DNA of 19,471 nucleotides from Burkholderiales bacterium (lineage in GTDB: Bacteria; Pseudomonadota; Gammaproteobacteria; Burkholderiales; Burkholderiaceae_E), in the NCBI GenBank assembly GCA_020348765.1, contig CP070753.1, positions 1,745,741 through 1,765,211 of the forward strand, written 5' to 3'. Below the pieces are notes generated by a model. It saw only the letters and a list, made by a program, of their open reading frames with translations, made no database searches and was not told the origin of the DNA. The translations under genes were made by a program, and so were the position numbers. Positions within the stretch are counted from its first letter, which is position 1; each line of letters starts with the position of its first letter. Shown here one piece after another: positions 7,633-13,687 of the stretch.

Positions 7633-8889
7633 TCAGCGTTGCGCTTCGGCGGCGGCCCGATCCGGCAGCGGGTGAAAGGCTACGTCGATGTAGGCGACGA
7701 TCGCCTCGATCTCGCTTTCGCTGAGGACATGGCCCCAGGCCGACATCGAGGTGCCTGGGATGCCGTCGCGGATCCGCTGCGCCAGGGCCGCCCGGCTCGT
7801 GTGGCGCATGAACTCGGGGTCGGTCAGGTCGCGCGGATGCGGCTCGAGAAAGCGGCCGATCCAGTTGCGGGCGGTGCCGTCGGCCGCGTGGCAGAACGCG
7901 CAGTTGCGCAGGTACAGGGCTTGACCGTGATTGACGACCGGGTCCTCGGTCGCGAGCGCGACCGGCACGTCATGGCGTGCATAGAAGCCCGATGCCGCAC
8001 CGTCCGGTGCCTGCGGCGAGGCCGCGTCCAGCCCGGCACGCTCGGCGAGCGCCACCTCGAGAGGCACGCTGCGGCCGTGGTACGAGATCCGCTTCGGTCC
8101 GGGCGGCGTGCCGTCGGCCCGCCGCACGCGGTCATGGCAGCTGACGCAGTCGTGACCATCGGGCGGATAGGAGACGGCACGGGCCTCGAACAGCAGGTCG
8201 TCTTCGGTCGCACGTGGCTCGTGGCAGGTGATGCAGGCGGACACGAACAGGCGACGGCCGGCGGCCTGCGATGCATCGAGCTGCTCGACCGGGAGATCGA
8301 GCGCGATCTCGCCGCGCACGAACGGGAATGCGGCCGCATGGCGCTGGTGGTTCGGCCAGCCGTTGGCTGCCGTGTGATAGGTCGTGTTGCGCTCGCCCCG
8401 GCGCACGAACTCGGACAGCACGAACGCGGCGACGGCAGCCATTTCGCGCTCGTCCAGGATGCCGGCGAACGAGGCCATCGCGGTGCCCGGGCGCCCGCCG
8501 CGCAGCGCCTCGACGATCGTGCCCCGCGCCATGCCGGCGGCCACCGGTGCCGTGAAGTCGCGCGGCGCCGGCGACAGGTAGGACGCGGCTACGGTCCGCG
8601 CGTCGCCCGAGTAGCCGTGGCAGAAATAGCAGCGGAAGTTGTAGACCGCGCGGCCGAGCGCGATCGCTGCGCTTTCGGTGCCCTCACGGGCGGGCGCCGG
8701 ATCCAGGGTGTTCGACGCACGCGCCGGACCGAGCGGCCCGAGTTCCGGGGCGGCCTGCGGTCCGGGCCTCGCGGTAAGCCCGGGCAGTGCGAGCGCGGCC
8801 AGCGCCAGTGCCAGCGGCCCGGCGAGCGCCAACGAACGCAGCAGCCGTCGTGGCACCGATCGCACGCTCCGGTCCCTGCGCGCGAGCAT
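7633..8889 (-). CDS. Exported tetraheme c-type cytochrome with two class I cytochrome c domains
   Basis: This is a 418-residue protein with an Arg-rich, hydrophobic N-terminal signal or anchor (about residues 11-40). Four heme-binding motifs are visible: CYFCH (87-91), CITCH (219-223), CVSCH (248-252) and CAFCH (330-334). The first and last lie in cbb3-type class I cytochrome c folds with Met ligand candidates in 'GTAMASF' (M138) and 'GTSMSAW' (M382). The middle two are in a less familiar segment of about 150 residues that contains several free histidines. The ATG shares one base with the stop of the upstream diheme cytochrome gene, so the two are translationally coupled. A periplasmic electron-transfer role is likely; partners are unknown. 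Confidence 0.9.
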   Translation of the reverse strand: MLARRDRSVRSVPRRLLRSLALAGPLALALAALALPGLTARPGPQAAPELGPLGPARASNTLDPAPAREGTESAAIALGRAVYNFRCYFCHGYSGDARTVAASYLSPAPRDFTAPVAAGMARGTIVEALRGGRPGTAMASFAGILDEREMAAVAAFVLSEFVRRGERNTTYHTAANGWPNHQRHAAAFPFVRGEIALDLPVEQLDASQAAGRRLFVSACITCHEPRATEDDLLFEARAVSYPPDGHDCVSCHDRVRRADGTPPGPKRISYHGRSVPLEVALAERAGLDAASPQAPDGAASGFYARHDVPVALATEDPVVNHGQALYLRNCAFCHAADGTARNWIGRFLEPHPRDLTDPEFMRHTSRAALAQRIRDGIPGTSMSAWGHVLSESEIEAIVAYIDVAFHPLPDRAAAEAQR

Positions 8890-9737
8890 CAGCGTGCGTC
8901 CGCGCGCCCGATCGATTCGCCGGGGCCGCGAATGAAGGCCTGGAACACGTACTCGGCGACATCGGCGATCTGTTGCGGTGTCAGCACCTTGTCCCAGGCC
9001 GGCATCTCGCTGCCGTTGCGCCCGGCCGAGACGGCGGCGAACAGCGCGGGCCGGTTGTAGGTCGCCCGCGACGCGTCGGTCAGGAACCCGCGCGGCTTCG
9101 GGTTGATGAAGTACGCACGCGGACCCTTGCCATCGCCGGTCACGCCGTGGCAGGTGGCACAGTTCGCGTCGTAGAACGTCTTGCCCTTGGCCGCGTCACC
9201 GACCAGCGGGCCGGGAAAGCCCAGGCTCATGTCCGCGATGACCGGCGCCGGCGCGCGGTCCGACGCGCGGCCGCCGTGCGCCCGGGTTCCGGACACCCCC
9301 GGGATGCTCGGGGCTGCAGCCTTCGGTGGGCCATTCGGCCGCACGAACGCGGCCATCACGTAGTCGGCGAGTGCCGCGATCTCGCGCCCGTTCAGCTGAG
9401 TGCGCCAGCCGACCATCGCGGTGCCCGGCTTGCCGTGGGTGACCATCGCGATGATGCGCTCGCGGCTCATCTCGACCCGGGCCCGGGCGCTGGTGAAATC
9501 GTACGGCGGTGGCACCAGGCTGTTCGAGGCGCGGCTGCGGCCGTCTCCGCGGTCGCCGTGGCACACCGAACAGTAGTTGTGATAGAGCAGGTCGGCCCGC
9601 AGGCCGGTGCTGCTCGGAGCTTCCGCGGCGGCCGCCGCGTCGCGTGCTACCACGGAGCCCCAGCCCAGGATCGCCAGCGCGACGGCCACCGTGCCGGTCG
9701 CGATCCGAATGCGCGTTCTGTCGCCAAGCATCGTCAT
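8889..9737 (-). CDS. Exported diheme class I cytochrome c
   Basis: This is a 282-residue protein with an N-terminal signal sequence (hydrophobic residues about 13-30), then two cbb3-type cytochrome c domains. Domain 1 has CSVCH (56-60) and Met in GTAMVGW (M108). Domain 2 has CATCH (193-197) and Met in GSEMPAW (M245). A Pro/Ala/Gly-rich linker separates them. I chose the ATG at 9737 because it starts directly before the signal peptide; the open frame extends much further upstream but is Arg/Ser-rich and runs over the divergent promoters. A second ATG two codons in (9731) is also possible. It is the first gene of a two-cytochrome operon with its own sigma-54 promoter 36 bases upstream of the start. 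Confidence 0.9.
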   Translation of the reverse strand: MTMLGDRTRIRIATGTVAVALAILGWGSVVARDAAAAAEAPSSTGLRADLLYHNYCSVCHGDRGDGRSRASNSLVPPPYDFTSARARVEMSRERIIAMVTHGKPGTAMVGWRTQLNGREIAALADYVMAAFVRPNGPPKAAAPSIPGVSGTRAHGGRASDRAPAPVIADMSLGFPGPLVGDAAKGKTFYDANCATCHGVTGDGKGPRAYFINPKPRGFLTDASRATYNRPALFAAVSAGRNGSEMPAWDKVLTPQQIADVAEYVFQAFIRGPGESIGRADAR

Positions 9738-9783
9738 GTCGCCGCGCGCGCCGATGCGTGCGGCCTCTCCCGGGTTCGGGAAA

Positions 9784-9799
9784 AGCAACTTCTTTGCCA
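9784..9799 (-). promoter_or_regulatory. Sigma-54 (RpoN) promoter for the diheme/tetraheme cytochrome operon
   Basis: Read on the minus strand the sequence is TGGCAAAGAAGTTGCT. It has the invariant GG and GC exactly 12 bases apart, and the -24 TGGCA and -12 TTGCT elements agree with consensus. Transcription would start near 9773 and give a leader of about 36 bases before the ATG at 9737. It is back to back with a second sigma-54 site on the other strand. Confidence 0.75.
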
Positions 9800-9819
9800 G
9801 CAACGCGAACCGTCGCCGG

Positions 9820-9835
9820 TGGCACGAGGTTTGCT
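9820..9835 (+). promoter_or_regulatory. Sigma-54 (RpoN) promoter for the small peptide/NHL operon
   Basis: TGGCACGAGGTTTGCT is a full match to the consensus TGGCACG-N4-TTGCW, with correct spacing. The predicted transcription start is near 9846, about 67 bases before the GTG at 9913. Only 20 bases separate this element from the divergent sigma-54 element on the minus strand, so a single enhancer-bound activator could serve both. Confidence 0.82.
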
Positions 9836-9912
9836 GGACGAAAGCCGTACCCCGCCGGCGCCCGCGGATGTCGCGGTCCGGGCGGGTCGAATCCCACCGA
9901 AAGGAGACCGCA

Positions 9913-10050
9913 GTGAACCCATCGACCGCCTCCGGGCACCTGGCCTGGCTCGTGCCGGTTGTCATCACCGTCAGCGCCTCGCTGGTGGCGCCTGCGGCGT
10001 TCGCTGCCGATGGCGCCGCGGTCGAGTACGTGCTGCAACAACTCAGGTAG
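9913..10050 (+). CDS. Very small secreted peptide of unknown function
   Basis: This is a 45-residue frame starting at GTG, with a textbook ribosome-binding site (AAAGGAGA) seven bases upstream. Residues 1-31 form a classical Sec signal peptide: a polar start, a hydrophobic core (VPVVITVSASLVAPAA) and AFA-AD as the cleavage site. The mature product would be only about 14 residues, ending EYVLQQLR. It lies immediately downstream of a perfect sigma-54 promoter and 25 bases before the NHL lipoprotein gene, so it is probably the first gene of that operon. It could be a processed peptide, a leader controlling translation of the NHL gene, or the remnant of a longer secreted protein. I do not recognise a family. 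The good start signals and well-formed signal peptide argue that it is real. Confidence 0.6.
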   Translation: MNPSTASGHLAWLVPVVITVSASLVAPAAFAADGAAVEYVLQQLR

Positions 10051-10075
10051 AGCGGCGCGCGCGCCGGGGGACACG

Positions 10076-11227
10076 ATGGCCTCGTCAACCAAGCTCGTCG
10101 CCGGAACGCCGAACCGGCGCTCGGCGCTCAGACTGCTGCTCGGAGGGCCGGCGGCAGCCGCGCTGCTGGCCGCATGCGCCGAGGTGCCGGTCCGGGCGCC
10201 GGTCAAGGTCGAACTGCCCGTGTTTCCGCCGCCGCCGGAGCAGCCGCGGTTCTACTTCGAACGCGCGATCTACAGCGATGCGGACGTGGTGCCCGAGGCC
10301 GAGGCCTCGACCTTTCGCCGCGTCCTGACCGGCGAGTCGCGGCGCGGCCAGGGACTGGGCAAGCCCTACGGCGTGGCGGTCTGGCGCGGGCGCGTGTTCG
10401 TGTCGGACACCGTGATGCGCGCGGTGCGCGTGTTCGACGCCCCGGGCGGGCGCGTGTACGCGATCGGAGACGAGGACGGAGCGGGCGGCCTGCAGAAGCC
10501 GATCGGGCTCGACGTCGATGCGGCCGGCAACCTGTACGTGGCCGACATCTCGATGGGCGCGGTGATGATCTACGACCCGGACGGCAAGTTCCTGCGCCGG
10601 GTCGGCGGCAAGGACTCGTTCCAGCGCCTGACCAGCGTGACCGTCGACCCGGCGGGTGAGCGGGTCTACGGGGTGGACATCGGCGGCGTCGGCAGCGACT
10701 CGCACAAGGTGCGCGTGTTCGACGCGGCCAGCGGCGAGCACCTGATGGACATCGGCTCGCGCGGCCCGGGCCCTGGGCAGTTCAACCTGCCGCGCGACCT
10801 GGCGATCGGCGTCGAGGGGCGCCTGTACGTCGTCGACGGCGGCAACTTCCGGGTCGTGATGTTCGATCGCGACGGCGGCTACCTGGCCACCTTCGGATCG
10901 GTCGGGCGCCAGCTCGGCCAGTTCGCCCGACCGAAGGAAATCGCGATCGACCGCCATGGCAACGTGTACGTGGTCGATTCGGCGTTCGGCAATTTCCAGA
11001 TCTTCGATCCTGACGGGCAGCTGCTGATGTTCGTCGGCTCGCGCTCGGAGCGCGACGGCCCGGCCAAGTACATGCTGCCCTCGGGCATCGCGGTCGACGA
11101 GGACGGCCGCGTGTACGTGGTCGACCAGTGGTTCCGCAAGATCGACGTGTTCCGGCCGGCCGAACTGTCGCCGCACCAGGGCTACCTGGCGCGCCGGCCC
11201 CCGGCGGCTTCGGCGGCGCAGCGCTGA
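10076..11227 (+). CDS. NHL-repeat beta-propeller lipoprotein
   Basis: This is a 383-residue protein. The N-terminus has a twin-arginine-like NRRSALRLL followed by a hydrophobic stretch and the lipobox LLAAC (acylated Cys34), so it is a periplasmic or surface lipoprotein, possibly Tat-exported. From about residue 95 it contains six propeller blades of the NHL type, each with the pattern P..(I/V)AV...G.(V/L)YV.D....V.(V/I)FD. Clear examples are 'GNLYVADISMGAVMIYDPDG', 'GRLYVVDGGNFRVVMFDRDG' and 'GNVYVVDSAFGNFQIFDPDG'. GGGGGA lies five bases before the ATG. From memory, NHL-repeat proteins are often encoded next to filament-forming multiheme cytochromes in Geobacter, and here the next gene is such a candidate. 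It may be an assembly scaffold or secretion partner; that role is inferred. Confidence 0.92.
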   Translation: MASSTKLVAGTPNRRSALRLLLGGPAAAALLAACAEVPVRAPVKVELPVFPPPPEQPRFYFERAIYSDADVVPEAEASTFRRVLTGESRRGQGLGKPYGVAVWRGRVFVSDTVMRAVRVFDAPGGRVYAIGDEDGAGGLQKPIGLDVDAAGNLYVADISMGAVMIYDPDGKFLRRVGGKDSFQRLTSVTVDPAGERVYGVDIGGVGSDSHKVRVFDAASGEHLMDIGSRGPGPGQFNLPRDLAIGVEGRLYVVDGGNFRVVMFDRDGGYLATFGSVGRQLGQFARPKEIAIDRHGNVYVVDSAFGNFQIFDPDGQLLMFVGSRSERDGPAKYMLPSGIAVDEDGRVYVVDQWFRKIDVFRPAELSPHQGYLARRPPAASAAQR

Positions 11228-11244
11228 CCGCGCGACGGCTTGCC

Positions 11245-11334
11245 ATTCCCGGAATCGGGACCGATCGATTCCGATTCCCGGGAATGCGGAATTCCCATCG
11301 GCGGGATGCGGGCATTTCCGATTCCGGGAATCGG
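11245..11334 (+). promoter_or_regulatory. Cluster of ATTCC/GGAAT palindromes, likely activator-binding sites
   Basis: Four inverted repeats lie in 90 bases. They are ATTCC-C-GGAAT (11245-11255), ATTCCCGGGAAT (11274-11285), GGAATTCC (11288-11295) and the best one, CCGATTCCGGGAATCGG (11318-11334, 8-base arms around a single G). A further half-site GGGAATCG lies in the leader near 11468. The palindrome centres lie roughly 65-150 bp upstream of the -24 element of the sigma-54 promoter at 11391, the usual position for an enhancer-binding protein. The rest of the 263-base gap between the NHL and tetraheme genes holds only that promoter and the leader. Confidence 0.6.
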
Positions 11335-11390
11335 TTCGGACGACCGCCCGATCGGAGGCGCGATCGCACGGTTTTTCCCACTGTCGGGAC

Positions 11391-11406
11391 TGGCACGCGG
11401 CCTGCT
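11391..11406 (+). promoter_or_regulatory. Sigma-54 (RpoN) promoter for the tetraheme cytochrome gene
   Basis: TGGCACGCGGCCTGCT matches the -24 element perfectly (TGGCACG) and the -12 element at four of five positions (CTGCT), with the invariant GG and GC correctly spaced. The predicted start is near 11417, leaving a leader of about 74 bases to the ATG at 11491. The upstream palindromes make it a plausible, separately regulated promoter for this gene. Confidence 0.75.
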
Positions 11407-11490
11407 TGACATCAGGGCAGGCGCAGCAAGCGACGCGCCGCGCCCATTGCGGCGTCGTACCAATTTCGGGAATCGACAGGGGGATCAGAC

Positions 11491-12426
11491 ATGAAGCGCA
11501 ACGTGCAAGGGGCATTCGGCTGGGCCTGGCTGGCCACGGCGGTCGGATGCGCGCTGTTCGCGTTCGTCGCCCTGGGTCCGTCGACGGCCCAGGCGCAGGG
11601 GATCGCGAGCACCAAGCACAACCTCGGCAGCACCGGCACCGGCGAGAACAAGAGCAGCAGCACCGACGAAGTCTGCGTGTTCTGCCACACGCCACACGGT
11701 GCGGACACGACCGACCCGCAGTCGAACCCGCCGCTCTGGAACAAGCGACTCGCCACCGGGGCCACCTACCAGACCTACTCGACGCTGCAGACCTCGTCGC
11801 TGGACGGCAATGAACTGAGCGTCGGCTCGGTGTCCGTAGCCTGCCTGTCCTGCCATGACGGCACGCAGGCGATGGACAACATCATCAATGCCCCGGGCTC
11901 GGGCGGCTATGACGCAACCGGCGGCGGCGAGTTCGGATTGAGCTATGCATGGGCCGGTGCCCGGGTCACCGCGGAGGGCAAGCTGCAGGATCCGGTCGGC
12001 GGCGTCAATGTCGCGCTGATCGGCCAGGACCTGAAGAACGACCATCCGATCGGAATCGAGTACTGCGGCGGCGGCATCGACGGCACCGGTGCCGGTGCGA
12101 CCGGCACCGACGCGAGCGGCACGTGCACGGATCCCGACTTCCAGCAGCCGAAGATGGCACTGATCAACAGCGTCCCGTACTTCTGGGTCGACACCGGCGC
12201 AGCGGCCGGCGACAACGTCCGGCACCGGACCGACATGATTCTCTACACGCGCGACTTCTCGGGCGTGGGCGGCGCGGCCAACACGCCGTCGGTCGAGTGC
12301 GGCAGCTGCCACGACCCGCACGTCGCCGAGGGAGACGTGGGCCCCAACAGCGTCGCAGCTGGCGCGACCTTCCTGCGCATCTCGAATACCGGCAGTGCCG
12401 TGTGCCTGGCATGCCACATCAAGTAG
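11491..12426 (+). CDS. OmcE-like tetraheme paired-CXXCH cytochrome, candidate extracellular filament subunit
   Basis: This is a 311-residue exported multiheme cytochrome. The Sec signal ends near AQA-QG (residue about 36). Four heme motifs form two paired-CXXCH modules: CVFCHTPH (62-69) with CLSCH (118-122), and CGSCHDPH (270-277) with CLACH (305-309), the last three residues before the C-terminus. Histidines outside the motifs are H43 (KHN), H69, H185 (DHP), H245 and H277; four of them can give bis-His ligation of all hemes. The KHN/CVFCHTPHG/PLWN pattern resembles OmcE of Geobacter and archaeal tetraheme filament proteins as I remember them. Two additional cysteines (C192, C212) could form a disulfide in the insertion. 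AGGGGGA precedes the ATG. It has its own sigma-54 promoter and terminator, as expected for an abundant structural product. An ordinary soluble tetraheme carrier remains possible. Confidence 0.85.
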   Translation: MKRNVQGAFGWAWLATAVGCALFAFVALGPSTAQAQGIASTKHNLGSTGTGENKSSSTDEVCVFCHTPHGADTTDPQSNPPLWNKRLATGATYQTYSTLQTSSLDGNELSVGSVSVACLSCHDGTQAMDNIINAPGSGGYDATGGGEFGLSYAWAGARVTAEGKLQDPVGGVNVALIGQDLKNDHPIGIEYCGGGIDGTGAGATGTDASGTCTDPDFQQPKMALINSVPYFWVDTGAAAGDNVRHRTDMILYTRDFSGVGGAANTPSVECGSCHDPHVAEGDVGPNSVAAGATFLRISNTGSAVCLACHIK

Positions 12427-12440
12427 TCGCTGGCCACGAC

Positions 12441-12503
12441 CCCGCGATCGCGGGCAATCGGGGTAGCGCACCGTAGAGCCACCTGACATCCCGCCAGGGA
12501 TGT
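12441..12503 (+). other. Two stem-loops preceding the terminator
   Basis: After the tetraheme stop codon there is a perfect 14-base palindrome, CCCGCGATCGCGGG (12441-12454), and then a hairpin with 7-base arms ACATCCC/GGGATGT around a GCCA loop (12486-12503). Both sit directly upstream of the intrinsic terminator. Such stacked 3' structures commonly block exonucleases and stabilise abundant messages; that role is inferred here. Confidence 0.55.
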
Positions 12504-12504
12504 T

Positions 12505-12538
12505 ACGGGCCAGCCCGCAAAGCTGGCCCGTTTTTTTC
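12505..12538 (+). terminator. Strong rho-independent terminator after the tetraheme cytochrome gene
   Basis: A 10-base stem, ACGGGCCAGC paired with GCTGGCCCGT, closes a CCGCAAA loop and runs straight into seven Ts and a further CTT. This is the clearest terminator in the window. It separates the tetraheme transcript from the isomerase/barrel operon that begins 55 bases later. Confidence 0.93.
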
Positions 12539-12593
12539 TTGTGTTTGCCTGCGTCGCGCGCCGCCTGCGCGCATCAGAGCAAGGAGCATCGAG

Positions 12594-13661
12594 GTGCAAC
12601 CGAAATCAGGAATGGGCCGTCTGGCCGCGCTCGCGCTGAGCGCGTTGGCAAGCGTGTGTATCCACGGCACGGCATCGGCGACGAATGCCACGGATGCCGA
12701 AGCGAGAGCGCGCGAACTGATCGACCGCGGCGAATCGGTGTTCGCCGTGGTCGACGAGCACGTGCTGAGCAGCGCGGACTATCACCGCGCATTTGCGGTT
12801 GCGGCACGCGAACGCTTCTACCACTCGAAGCCGCCCGAGGGCGAGTTGCGCGCGTTTCGCCGCGGCGTCGGCGAGATGCTGATCGGGCGCGTGCGGGCCG
12901 TCGACGAAGCCAGGCGCCGCGGCCTGCAGCCGGAGTCCGATCCGATCGAGGCCGCATTGCGCGCCTTCGACGAGCGCAACCGCGACCGCCCGGACTGGGC
13001 CGATCGGCGCGAAGCGCTACTGACCGCCTGGCGCGCGCAACTCGAGAACCGCAGCCTGCACCAGCAGTTCGAGGCCGCGATCCGGGACGTGCCACAGGCC
13101 TCGGAAGACCAGGCCCGTGCCTACTACGATCGCCGCCCGGAGCTGTTCACCGAGCCCGAGAAGGTGCGGCTGTCGCTGATCCTGCTCCGGGTCGATCCGA
13201 GCTCGCCGGCCGCCGCGTGGGACGCGGCGCTCGAAGAGGGGCGCGCGCTGCGCGATCGGCTGGTGCAGGGCGAGGATTTCGCTGCGCTGGCGCGTGAGCA
13301 TTCGCAGGACGCAGACAGCGCCGCGCGCGGCGGTGACATGGGCTATCTGCACCGGGGCATGGTCGGCGGCCCGCTGCAGCAGAGCGTGGACGCGCTTTCG
13401 GCGGGCCAGATCCAGGGGCCGATGCGTTTGCTCGAAGGGGTTGCGATCGTGCGGCTCGAGGACCGCAAGCCGCCCCTTCAGCGCGGCTTCGAAGAGGTGC
13501 GCGATCGTGCGGCCGAGCTGTGGCAGCGGGCTGAGTCGGAGCGGCGCTGGGACGAGACGCTCGCGAGCCTGCGACGCGCGGCGCAGGTCTGGGTCAACGA
13601 GTCGCTCTATGACGGGTCCATGCTCGCCGCTGGCGATTCGAAGGACGGGCGTGGGCGTTGA
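12594..13661 (+). CDS. Exported parvulin-type peptidyl-prolyl isomerase (SurA/PpiD-like)
   Basis: This 355-residue protein has a Sec signal (hydrophobic residues about 9-27, cleavage near SATA), a helical N-terminal chaperone region (about 30-165) and a parvulin rotamase domain (about 180-290) with 'RLSLILLRV', 'EDFAALAREHSQD', 'GGDMGYLHRGM' and 'ALSAGQIQGPM'. A helical tail follows. It would help fold outer-membrane or secreted proteins in the periplasm. The start is a GTG with AAGGAG seven bases upstream; an ATG at residue 7 is an alternative. It leads a run of at least seven same-strand genes and sits directly before the barrel gene, so the barrel and the exported cytochromes are its likely clients. 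From memory, prolyl isomerases also flank filament cytochrome genes in Geobacter. Confidence 0.9.
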   Translation: MQPKSGMGRLAALALSALASVCIHGTASATNATDAEARARELIDRGESVFAVVDEHVLSSADYHRAFAVAARERFYHSKPPEGELRAFRRGVGEMLIGRVRAVDEARRRGLQPESDPIEAALRAFDERNRDRPDWADRREALLTAWRAQLENRSLHQQFEAAIRDVPQASEDQARAYYDRRPELFTEPEKVRLSLILLRVDPSSPAAAWDAALEEGRALRDRLVQGEDFAALAREHSQDADSAARGGDMGYLHRGMVGGPLQQSVDALSAGQIQGPMRLLEGVAIVRLEDRKPPLQRGFEEVRDRAAELWQRAESERRWDETLASLRRAAQVWVNESLYDGSMLAAGDSKDGRGR

Positions 13662-13687
13662 CAGGCACCCGCCAACGGGGTTGACGC

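Noticed and set aside
7405..9060. 551-codon plus-strand frame over the AlaX end and the minus-strand cytochromes
   Set aside because: The minus-strand frames contain CXXCH motifs and normal cytochrome folds; this one has none.
8889..10088. Longer 399-residue version of the diheme cytochrome
   Set aside because: The additional 117 N-terminal residues precede the signal peptide, are low-complexity, and would be translated across both divergent sigma-54 promoters.
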